Source: an uncultured Collinsella sp. (GTDB lineage: Bacteria > Actinomycetota > Coriobacteriia > Coriobacteriales > Coriobacteriaceae). Taken from it: DNA of 35,356 nt. Position numbers and translations under genes: made by a program. Under the pieces are notes generated by a model. That model was not told where the DNA came from. It worked only from the letters and a program-made list of their open reading frames with translations, and did no database searches. How positions within the stretch are numbered: the first letter of the stretch is position 1; every line of letters starts with the position of its first letter. The DNA is taken from positions 1-35,356 of the forward strand of contig CALLNU010000017.1 of assembly GCA_938005465.1 (NCBI GenBank), given 5' to 3'. Below, one piece after another: positions 14,366-20,916 of the stretch.

Positions 14366-15766
14366 ATGGACTACCGCAAATCAGCCCAAGAGGTGCTCGA
14401 CAACATCGGCGGCGCCGGCAACGTCGTCTCTGCCGCGCATTGCGCCACGCGTCTGCGTCTGGTGATTGCCGATAACGCGAAGGTTGACAAGGAGGCCCTC
14501 GAGAATATCGACGGCGCTAAGGGCGTCTTTGAGGCCCAGGGCCAGCTCCAGATTATTTTTGGCACTGGCACCGTCAATAAGGTCTACGACGAGTTCATTG
14601 CGCTCAGCGGCGTCGAGGCTGCCACCAAGGCCGAGGTCAAGGAGGCCGCGGCGCAGCAGCAGAACATCTTTATGCGTGCCATTAAGGTGCTCGGCGACGT
14701 CTTTGTCCCCATCATCCCCGCCATCGTGGCCTCGGGCCTGCTGCTGGGCATTATGAGTGCCCTCAACTTTATGGCCTCCAACGGCTTTATCGCGCTCGAC
14801 ACCAATAACTTTATTTATAAGATCGCCGACCTGGTCTCGGGAACGTCCTTTGGCATTCTGCAGATCCTTATCGGTTATTCCGCCGCTAAGGCCTTTGGCG
14901 CCAACCCGTATCTGGGTGCCGTCGTCGGCGGTGCGTTCATCAACTCCTCGCTGCAGAGCGCCTACACGGTTGCCTCCGAGGGCGTGCAGTCCATGGTCAC
15001 CGTCATTCCCGGTGTGTACAGCTTTGAGTGGGTCGGCTATCAGGGCCATGTGATCCCCATCGTCATCGCCTGCGCCATCCTCGCCTTCTTGGAGAAGCGT
15101 CTCCACAAGGTTGTCCCCGAGATGTTCGACCTCTTTGTAACCCCGCTCGTCTCGGTGTTCGTGACCGTGCTCGTGACTCTCGTTGCCGTCGGCCCCATCT
15201 TTGTCTGGGCTGAGAACGCCATCCTCGGTCTGATCCAGGCCCTGCTCACCCTGCCCTTCGGCATCGGTTCCTTTATCGTCGGCCTGTTCTATGCTCCCAC
15301 GGTCGTTACCGGTATCCACCAGATGTACACCGCCATCGACCTGGGCCAGCTCGCCCAGTACGGCGTGACTTACTGGCTGCCCATCGCCAGTGCCGCCAAC
15401 ATCGCCCAGGGTGGTGCCGCGCTCGCCGTTGCATTTAAGACCCGCGATGCCAAGATCAAGGGTCTGGCGCTTCCTTCGGCCCTGTCCGCCTTCATGGGCA
15501 TTACCGAGCCTGCCATCTTTGGTGTGAACCTGCGCTTCTTTAAGCCCTTCATCGCCGGCTGCATCGGCGGCGGTTGCGGTGCCCTGGTCTGCGCGCTCAC
15601 TTCGCTGGCTGCCTCCGGCACGGGCGTTACCGGTATCTTCGGCATCCTGCTGTGCCTGGCCCAGCCCGTGCAGTACGCGATCATGTTTGCGGTCGCCGCG
15701 CTGGTTTCCTTTGCCGTTTCGTTTGCCCTATACAAGGACGAGCCCAAGGCTTCCGAGCAGGCGTAG
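14366..15766 (+). CDS. scrA: PTS EIIBC permease, sucrose-type
   Basis: This membrane permease imports a sugar while phosphorylating it. The 466-residue protein has an N-terminal EIIB domain with the phosphocysteine in SAAHCATRLRL (C26), then an EIIC domain of about ten membrane segments (about residues 105-455). The EIIC part includes the conserved GITEPAIFGVNLRF loop (about 373-386). There is no EIIA domain, so EIIA must come from elsewhere. ATG 14366 follows GGAGGAAAGGGAAG; the frame extends upstream to 14312, but that would overlap the region next to the operators. The following GH32 gene, which would cleave sucrose-6-phosphate, points to sucrose as substrate; trehalose or beta-glucoside permeases share the architecture. 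Confidence 0.85.
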   Translation: MDYRKSAQEVLDNIGGAGNVVSAAHCATRLRLVIADNAKVDKEALENIDGAKGVFEAQGQLQIIFGTGTVNKVYDEFIALSGVEAATKAEVKEAAAQQQNIFMRAIKVLGDVFVPIIPAIVASGLLLGIMSALNFMASNGFIALDTNNFIYKIADLVSGTSFGILQILIGYSAAKAFGANPYLGAVVGGAFINSSLQSAYTVASEGVQSMVTVIPGVYSFEWVGYQGHVIPIVIACAILAFLEKRLHKVVPEMFDLFVTPLVSVFVTVLVTLVAVGPIFVWAENAILGLIQALLTLPFGIGSFIVGLFYAPTVVTGIHQMYTAIDLGQLAQYGVTYWLPIASAANIAQGGAALAVAFKTRDAKIKGLALPSALSAFMGITEPAIFGVNLRFFKPFIAGCIGGGCGALVCALTSLAASGTGVTGIFGILLCLAQPVQYAIMFAVAALVSFAVSFALYKDEPKASEQA

Positions 15767-15775
15767 GATTCGCGT

Positions 15776-15817
15776 AAACAAAACGCCCGCAGGCTCCATC
15801 CTGTGGGCGTTTTGTTT
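15776..15817 (+). terminator. Rho-independent terminator after the PTS gene
   Basis: AAACAAAACGCCCGCAGG (15776-15793) pairs over 18 positions with 15800-15817, including one G-U wobble, around the loop CTCCAT. The 3' arm ends in GCGTTTTGTTT, a T-rich tail. Flanking A and T tracts mean it may work in both directions. It separates the permease from the hydrolase gene, which may be expressed at a lower level or from its own promoter. Confidence 0.75.
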
Positions 15818-15870
15818 ATCTGGAACCCTTGATTTAAGCGTTCGTTGATTTAATTCGATTGGATACCGAC

Positions 15871-17403
15871 ATGTCTAACGCACTTCAGCGCGATCTTGCC
15901 AAGCTCGTTGCCAACATGGATGCCGCGGCCGCCGAGCGCGGTCACGGGCCCTATGCTCAGCATTTTCATATTATGCCGCCCACGGGCTGGCTCAACGACC
16001 CCAACGGGCTTTGCCAGGCCGATGGCGTGTTTCACGCATACTTCCAGTATGCTCCGTTTGATGTGAACGGCGGCGTCAAGATGTGGGGTCATGCCACGAG
16101 CCGCGACCTTATGAACTGGGAATATGTTGGCGCGCCGCTGCTTCCCGACGAGCCGTTCGACTGCCATGGCGTGTATTCGGGCTCGGCATTGGTCGAGGAC
16201 GGTCGCATTCGCGTGCTCTATACCGGCAACGTTAAGCTCCCCGATGCGGACGGTGTCTATGACTACGTCAACACCGGTCGTCGCGCCGATACCGTGTATG
16301 TCGAGAGCGCCGATGGACAGACGTTTAGCCAAAAGCGCGTGGTGCTGGCGTCGGAGGACTATCCCGAGGATCTGACGTGCCACGTGCGCGATCCCAAGGT
16401 GCGGCGCGATGAGGCTGGTCGCTATCACATGGTGCTAGGCGTGCGTCGTTGCGTTGACGGGCCGCACGTCGAGAGCCGTTTTTGCGCCATGCATGGCGAG
16501 GGCGCCGGTCGCGATGTGGGCGAGATCCTGGTGTATGGCTCGGCCGATATGCTGAGTTGGGAGCTCGAGAGCCGTGTGTCTACGCCCGAGCGTTTTGGCT
16601 TTATGTGGGAGTGCCCGGGGTATCTGGAGCTTGAGGCGGATGACGGCGTACCGGCGAAGTTCCTGTCCTTCTCTCCCCAGGGGCTCGAGGGCGGTCGTTG
16701 GGACCGCGGCAACGTATACGCTGCTGGCTACATGCCTGTAACGGGCGATATTACCGGTGGTGACGGTGCCTATGAGCTGGGGGAGTTCCGCCTGTGGGAC
16801 GCCGGTTTTGACTTCTATGCGCCGCAGGAGTTTACGTCCGAAGATGGTCGCCACATTCTGATCGGCTGGATGGGCATGCCGGATGAGCCTGTTTATGGCA
16901 ACGACCCCACCGTGGCGTGCGGTTGGCAGCACTGCATGACGGTGCCGCGTGAGCTTACAGCCGGTGCCGGCGGCGTGGTGCTGCAGCAGCCGGCGCGCGA
17001 GATCGAGCACCATTATGCCTCGGTACGTGTGGGGGAGGGCTCGTTGGAGGTTGCCGGCGATACCTGCTTTGACGTTGTTGTTGACGGTGTCGACGGCGCG
17101 TTTACCGCGACCGTTGATAGCGAGCTGGAGTTGGCGTTTGTGCCCGCCGAGGGCGAACTGCCCTCGCGCTTTGAGATGCGATTTACCGATGAGGGTCGCG
17201 CTTCTGCCGGCTGCGGTCGTACCGTGCGTTGGGAGCCCGTCGACGAGGTTCGTAACGTGCGCATTGTTGGCGATGTCTCGTCGGTCGAGGTGTTTGTGAA
17301 CGATGGCGCGCTCGTGTTCTCGACGCGCATCTATCCCGAGGCCTATGGCGTGACCGTTGACGCTCCGGGTGCGAGCGTGACCTACCACGCGCTCAACATC
17401 TAG
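15871..17403 (+). CDS. scrB: GH32 sucrose-6-phosphate hydrolase / beta-fructosidase
   Basis: This cytoplasmic glycoside hydrolase splits sucrose-6-phosphate to glucose-6-phosphate and fructose, or acts as a fructosidase. The 510-residue protein has the three GH32 acidic motifs: WLNDPNG (40-46, nucleophile D43), RDP (173-175, D174) and EC (E247-C248, acid/base). These lie in a five-bladed propeller, with a C-terminal beta-sandwich from about residue 370. No signal peptide is seen, which fits an intracellular enzyme acting on PTS product. ATG 15871 is preferred; TTG 15859 is an in-frame alternative, and neither has a strong ribosome-binding site. Next to a PTS EIIBC and a LacI regulator it completes a sucrose-type locus. 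Confidence 0.85.
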   Translation: MSNALQRDLAKLVANMDAAAAERGHGPYAQHFHIMPPTGWLNDPNGLCQADGVFHAYFQYAPFDVNGGVKMWGHATSRDLMNWEYVGAPLLPDEPFDCHGVYSGSALVEDGRIRVLYTGNVKLPDADGVYDYVNTGRRADTVYVESADGQTFSQKRVVLASEDYPEDLTCHVRDPKVRRDEAGRYHMVLGVRRCVDGPHVESRFCAMHGEGAGRDVGEILVYGSADMLSWELESRVSTPERFGFMWECPGYLELEADDGVPAKFLSFSPQGLEGGRWDRGNVYAAGYMPVTGDITGGDGAYELGEFRLWDAGFDFYAPQEFTSEDGRHILIGWMGMPDEPVYGNDPTVACGWQHCMTVPRELTAGAGGVVLQQPAREIEHHYASVRVGEGSLEVAGDTCFDVVVDGVDGAFTATVDSELELAFVPAEGELPSRFEMRFTDEGRASAGCGRTVRWEPVDEVRNVRIVGDVSSVEVFVNDGALVFSTRIYPEAYGVTVDAPGASVTYHALNI

Positions 17404-17441
17404 GCGATTCGTCGCATGTCGGCGCTATACTGCAGCCGTTG

Positions 17442-17477
17442 CCCACGATGCGGGGAACACCCGCATCGTGGGTTTTT
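17442..17477 (+). terminator. Perfect-stem terminator/attenuator before the PLP-enzyme gene
   Basis: CCCACGATGCGGG (17442-17454) pairs perfectly with CCCGCATCGTGGG (17460-17472) around GAACA, then TTTTTGTTTT. It lies 39 bp after the GH32 stop and ends about 20 bp before ATG 17499. A TATACT box at 17426-17431 sits directly upstream, so it may end the GH32 transcript, attenuate the next gene, or both. Confidence 0.8.
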
Positions 17478-17498
17478 GTTTTGAAGGGACGGTGCCGT

Positions 17499-18503
17499 AT
17501 GGGCGTACAACAGATTGAAGTGGCTTGGGCTTTGAGGTCCGGCGCACGTGAGGCGCGTCTTGTTGCGGTCCCGCATGTACCGGCGGCGCTGTCTCTGCTG
17601 GGAATCGTGCGTCCCGGTGACCGCCTGGTGGCCTTTGCGGATGACTTTACCGAAGCGTTTGCGAGCGGCTTTGATGCCTGCGACGTGGCTATGGTGGATG
17701 AGCCGTCGGCTGCAGCGTTTGCCGCCGCGTCCGAGGGCTTTGATGCTTCGTTTGATGCCGAGGGTCCGCACCTGTGGTGGTTCGTCAACTCCATCGGCGG
17801 GTTTGGTCTGCGTGTGTCTGACCTTGGCGCTCTGGGCCGCGCGGCTCGTGAGGCCCGCGCGCTGCTGGTTGTGGACAACACAGTGGCGTCGGCTTTTGGC
17901 TGCGATCCGCTGCGGCTGGGTGCTGCGCTGTCGCTCGAGGCGCTCGACCGCGTGTGTGCCGGTAAAGCTTCGCGTAAGCTCGTTGCCGCTTCGGTGGCGC
18001 GCTCGCAGCTCAAGCGCCATCGTGTGGATGCTGCTGCCGAGTGCGCGCATGCGCTGATCGAGGGGTGCGGATTGGCCGCGCTCGATTTGTCCTCCGATGA
18101 GGCCGAGGTTCTAGAGCGTGGGCTCGATACGCTCGACGCCCGCATGCAGGCACACTTCGACCGCGCGCGTGCATTGGCCGAGTATTTGGCCGCCAACGAA
18201 ATGGTGCGCAACGTGCGCTATCCCGGGCTGAGCTCGCATCCCGACCATGCGGCTGCAACGGGAATCCTCGAGCACGGCTTTGGCCCGGCAGTTGAATTTG
18301 ACCTTATCGAGCGTAGCGCGGGAGAGCTGTTCGACGCTTTGCCGGGGGGGTTTCGCACATCGCCTGCCGGCGGCGCAACGACGCGTCTTTCGGCCCCACG
18401 CGGCAAGCGGGGGAGCACCATCCGTCTCTTCGCCGGCACCGACGACCCTCTGGTCGTAGCGTCCACCCTAGACAACGCCCTCCGCAAATTAGCTACTTTT
18501 TGA
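17499..18503 (+). CDS. Cys/Met-metabolism PLP-enzyme homologue lacking the usual lysine
   Basis: The 334-residue protein resembles the cystathionine gamma-synthase/beta-lyase family of fold-type I PLP enzymes. VVDNTVAS (D126, the pyridine-nitrogen Asp) is followed by PLRLGA, and VRYPGLSSHPDHAAA and GFGPAVEFDL match the family's C-terminal part. At the position of the family's SATK motif, 25 residues after D126, it reads ALDR, so the Schiff-base lysine appears replaced by R151; K156 and K160 are nearby. It is also shorter than the usual 380-400 residues, with a reduced N-terminus. It may be a non-catalytic paralogue, a reshaped enzyme or a degenerate gene. ATG 17499 follows GAAGGGACGG. It converges with the regulator gene at 18493 and overlaps it by 11 bp. 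Confidence 0.65.
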   Translation: MGVQQIEVAWALRSGAREARLVAVPHVPAALSLLGIVRPGDRLVAFADDFTEAFASGFDACDVAMVDEPSAAAFAAASEGFDASFDAEGPHLWWFVNSIGGFGLRVSDLGALGRAAREARALLVVDNTVASAFGCDPLRLGAALSLEALDRVCAGKASRKLVAASVARSQLKRHRVDAAAECAHALIEGCGLAALDLSSDEAEVLERGLDTLDARMQAHFDRARALAEYLAANEMVRNVRYPGLSSHPDHAAATGILEHGFGPAVEFDLIERSAGELFDALPGGFRTSPAGGATTRLSAPRGKRGSTIRLFAGTDDPLVVASTLDNALRKLATF

Positions 18504-18846
18504 TGCTGGCGATGAGTTCGTTGGCTTTGGAGGCGATGACGTCGTTGATTTCTGCCTGCAGGGTTTCGTAGACTTCGATGGCTCGCTCGCCGGCGGGGGT
18601 GAGCGATGATCCGCGGGCGCCGTCTCGCTCGATGAGTTTGCAGCCCAGCTGACCTTCGGCCTCGTTCACAATGCGCCAGGCCTTGGAATACGCCATACCC
18701 ATGCTCTTGGCGGCGCGGTTGAGCGAGTGCTCGCGGGCTATGCCTTGCAGCAGCAAGACGCAGCCGTGACCGAACACGCCCGGCAGATCCTTGTCGCACG
18801 CTTGAATGACCAACTTTGCCGTCGTCCTGTACTCCATGTGCTCCAC
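18493..18846 (-). CDS. ModE/LysR-type winged-helix DNA-binding protein
   Basis: The 117-residue protein is a lone winged-helix domain of the ModE N-terminal/LysR type. LLQGIAREHSLNRAAKSMGMAYSKAWRIVNEAE forms the HTH (about residues 32-64, quoted here as consecutive helices), followed by the wing LIERDGARGSSLTPAGERAIEVY in the same family style. The molybdate-binding TOBE domains of ModE and the LysR effector domain are absent, as in many short ModE-like regulators. It reads leftward from ATG 18846 (ATG 18837 is an in-frame alternative) and ends inside the 3' end of the PLP-enzyme gene. Its start lies back to back with the IMP dehydrogenase promoter region. Target and ligand are unknown. Confidence 0.75.
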   Translation of the reverse strand: MEHMEYRTTAKLVIQACDKDLPGVFGHGCVLLLQGIAREHSLNRAAKSMGMAYSKAWRIVNEAEGQLGCKLIERDGARGSSLTPAGERAIEVYETLQAEINDVIASKANELIASIKK

Positions 18847-18922
18847 GTCTCCCCGCTAAAGTGTTTGCTGGGCAAACGCAAAGCCTGCGTCAAACCCTCG
18901 TGTGCTCTTCTTAAATCATGCA

Positions 18923-18980
18923 TTGTAGCAGTCAAAGTGCGTTAAGATACTTCCCCAGTATTGGGCGCCCAAGGTTGGGC
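18923..18980 (+). promoter_or_regulatory. Putative guaB promoter and leader palindrome
   Basis: TTGTAG (18923-18928) and GATACT (18946-18951) are separated by exactly 17 bp, a plausible sigma-70-type pair. Just downstream is the perfect 12-bp palindrome TTGGGCGCCCAA (18961-18972), overlapping a second dyad GCCCAA-GG-TTGGGC (18967-18980). These could form alternative RNA hairpins near the 5' end or bind a regulator. The start codon of the IMP dehydrogenase gene is at 19031. Confidence 0.4.
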
Positions 18981-19030
18981 TGGGTCCTACGAGGCCTGCA
19001 GCCGACCGGTCGCATGGAAAAAGGAGAAAC

Positions 19031-20542
19031 ATGGCTACGTTCTTTCCCGGTGAGTCCCACACGTTTTCGGAGTATCTGCTGGTCCCTGGTTACTCGTCCT
19101 CGCAGTGCATCCCCAACAACGTCTCTCTTAAGACGCCGCTGACCCGCTTTAAGCGCGGTGAGAAGCCGGCAATCACCCTGAACATCCCCATGGTTTCCGC
19201 TATCATGCAGTCCGTCTCGGGCGTCGACATGGGTGTCGCGCTCGCTACCGAGGGTGGCCTGTCCTTCATCTATGGTTCCCAGAGCGCCGAGTCCGAGGCC
19301 GCTATGGTCAAGGCCGTCAAGGATCACAAGGCCGGCTTCGTTCAGTCCGATTCCACGCTGACCCCCGATATGACCATGGAGCAGGTCATCGAGCTCAAGG
19401 AGAAGACTGGTCACTCCACTATGCCGGTTACCGACGACGGCACCCCCAAGGGTAAGCTCCTGGGTATCGTCACCAGCCGTGACTATCGCCCCAGTCGCGA
19501 TGACCACCAGACGAAGGTCTCCGAGTTCATGACCCCGCGCGAGCAGCTCATCGTGGGCGACAAGAACATCAGCCTCAAGGTTGCCAACGACGTCATCTGG
19601 GACAACAAGCTCAACGCCCTGCCCATCGTCGACGACAACGATCATCTCATGGGCATCGTCTTCCGCAAGGACTACGACAGCCACAAGACCAACCCCAACG
19701 AGCTGCTTGACGGCGATAAGCGCTACATGGTCGGCGCCGGTATCAACACCCGCGACTATGCCGAGCGTGTGCCGCTGCTCATCGAGGCCGGCGCCGATGT
19801 CCTGTGCATCGACTCTTCCGAGGGCTTCAGCGAGTGGCAGAAGCGCACCATCGAGTGGATTCGTGCCAACTACGGCGAGGACGTCAAGGTCGGTGCCGGT
19901 AACGTCGTCGACGCCGAGGGCTTCCGCTTCCTGGCCGACTGCGGTGCTGACTTCATCAAGGTCGGTATCGGCGGCGGTTCCATCTGCATTACCCGCGAGA
20001 CCAAGGGCATCGGCCGTGGCCAGGCCACCGCGCTAATCGACGTCTGCCGTGCTCGCGACGAGTACTACGAGGAGACCGGCGTCTACGTGCCCGTGTGCTC
20101 CGATGGCGGTATCGTCTACGACTACCACATGACGCTCGCCCTTGCCATGGGCGCCGACTTTATGATGCTGGGCCGCTACTTCGCCCGCTTTGACGAGAGC
20201 CCGACCGAGCGCGTCAACGTCAACGGTCAGTACATGAAGGAGTACTGGGGCGAGGGTTCTGCGCGTGCCCGCAATTGGCAGCGCTACGACCTGGGCGGCG
20301 CCGCGAAGCTCAGCTTCGTCGAGGGCGTCGACTCCTACGTCCCGTACGCCGGCTCCCTCAAGGACGGCGTGGGCGGCACGCTTTACAAGGTTAAGTCCAC
20401 GATGTGCAACTGCGGCGCCCTCTCGATTCCCGAGCTCCAGGAAAAGGCACGCCTGACGCTGGTGAGCTCCACCTCCATCGTCGAAGGCGGTGCCCACGAT
20501 GTAGTCGTCAAGGATTCGCAGCAAAGCGTCAGCTACCGCTAA
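19031..20542 (+). CDS. guaB: IMP dehydrogenase
   Basis: IMP dehydrogenase oxidises IMP to XMP with NAD+, the first committed step to guanine nucleotides, in the cytoplasm. The 503-residue protein is a TIM barrel with two inserted CBS domains (about residues 100-230; PVTDDGTPKGKLLGIVTSRD and IVDDNDHLMGIVFRKD). The catalytic loop is GGGSICITRE with C319, then SDGGIVYDYHMTLALAMGAD for phosphate binding, and a C-terminal flap region. The loop reads GGGSICITR where most IMPDHs have GPGSICTTR, and the N-terminus is somewhat atypical, so it belongs to a divergent branch. ATG 19031 follows AAAGGAG. It stands alone, with its own putative promoter and a REP-like palindrome after the stop. Confidence 0.85.
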   Translation: MATFFPGESHTFSEYLLVPGYSSSQCIPNNVSLKTPLTRFKRGEKPAITLNIPMVSAIMQSVSGVDMGVALATEGGLSFIYGSQSAESEAAMVKAVKDHKAGFVQSDSTLTPDMTMEQVIELKEKTGHSTMPVTDDGTPKGKLLGIVTSRDYRPSRDDHQTKVSEFMTPREQLIVGDKNISLKVANDVIWDNKLNALPIVDDNDHLMGIVFRKDYDSHKTNPNELLDGDKRYMVGAGINTRDYAERVPLLIEAGADVLCIDSSEGFSEWQKRTIEWIRANYGEDVKVGAGNVVDAEGFRFLADCGADFIKVGIGGGSICITRETKGIGRGQATALIDVCRARDEYYEETGVYVPVCSDGGIVYDYHMTLALAMGADFMMLGRYFARFDESPTERVNVNGQYMKEYWGEGSARARNWQRYDLGGAAKLSFVEGVDSYVPYAGSLKDGVGGTLYKVKSTMCNCGALSIPELQEKARLTLVSSTSIVEGGAHDVVVKDSQQSVSYR

Positions 20543-20547
20543 GCGGC

Positions 20548-20641
20548 TTTCCCAAGCACCGCACCTTGCCGTTCAAACCGTCGCTCGCGTACCAAAGTAC
20601 GCGTCGCTCCTCTTTCACGGCAATCTGCGGCACTTGGAAAA
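20548..20641. repeat. REP-like palindromic element, copy B
   Basis: The outer arms TTTCCCAAG (20548-20556) and CTTGGAAAA (20633-20641) are inverted, with inner blocks CCGCA/TGCGG and TTGCCG/CGGCAA. The centre is GCGTAC-CAAA-GTACGC (20587-20602), flanked by CAAACCGTCGCTC and GTCGCTCCTCTTTC. The centre is almost identical to copy A at 13006-13105 while the outer arms differ, so the core is conserved and the arms co-vary. Confidence 0.6.
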
Positions 20642-20701
20642 CCCGTCCATGCTAGGACGATTAACAAATAGCGGTTGATTCACAACCACGTTATTTAGAT
20701 A

Positions 20702-20736
20702 AAGCGAGATGCCTGCAAGTCGCAGGCATCTCGCTT
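20702..20736. terminator. 15-bp perfect hairpin between guaB and leuS
   Basis: AAGCGAGATGCCTGC (20702-20716) pairs perfectly with GCAGGCATCTCGCTT (20722-20736) around AAGTC. The T-run after it is short and broken on the + strand. On the - strand the flank is also T-rich (TTTATCTAAATA). It probably ends transcription from guaB, possibly in both directions. Confidence 0.55.
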
Positions 20737-20771
20737 GTCGTATTTGCTATCATCATGCGAGTTAACGATGT

Positions 20772-20890
20772 GGCGGGGCGTTCTTACCTTTGCTCGCTGC
20801 AAGTTCCGCACGCAAAGAAGAGCACTAAATGTGCTCTTCGTCTTGCGCAGGACTGTCCGCAGCAGCGAGTAAAGGTAAGAACGCCCCGCC
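20772..20890. repeat. 119-bp near-perfect hairpin upstream of leuS
   Basis: The 29-nt outer arm 20772-20800 pairs with 20862-20890 with one exception that is still a G-U pair in RNA. Inside, AGTTCC/GGACT, CGCAA/TTGCG and GAAGAGCAC/GTGCTCTTC (20817-20825 with 20831-20839) continue the stem around the TAAAT loop. It ends 26 bp before leuS ATG 20917. It lacks T-box landmarks, so it may be a folded regulatory leader or a non-autonomous mobile element. Confidence 0.7.
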
Positions 20891-20916
20891 CCAACCGAGA
20901 TAACAAAGGAGCTGAT

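Noticed and set aside
20772..20916. T-box riboswitch for leuS
   Set aside because: The conserved T-box sequence and the terminator/antiterminator pair are not seen; the region is one long simple hairpin.
20755..20916. N-terminal extension of LeuS
   Set aside because: It reads through the hairpin arms and gives repetitive basic sequence not found in LeuS; ATG 20917 has its own ribosome-binding site.
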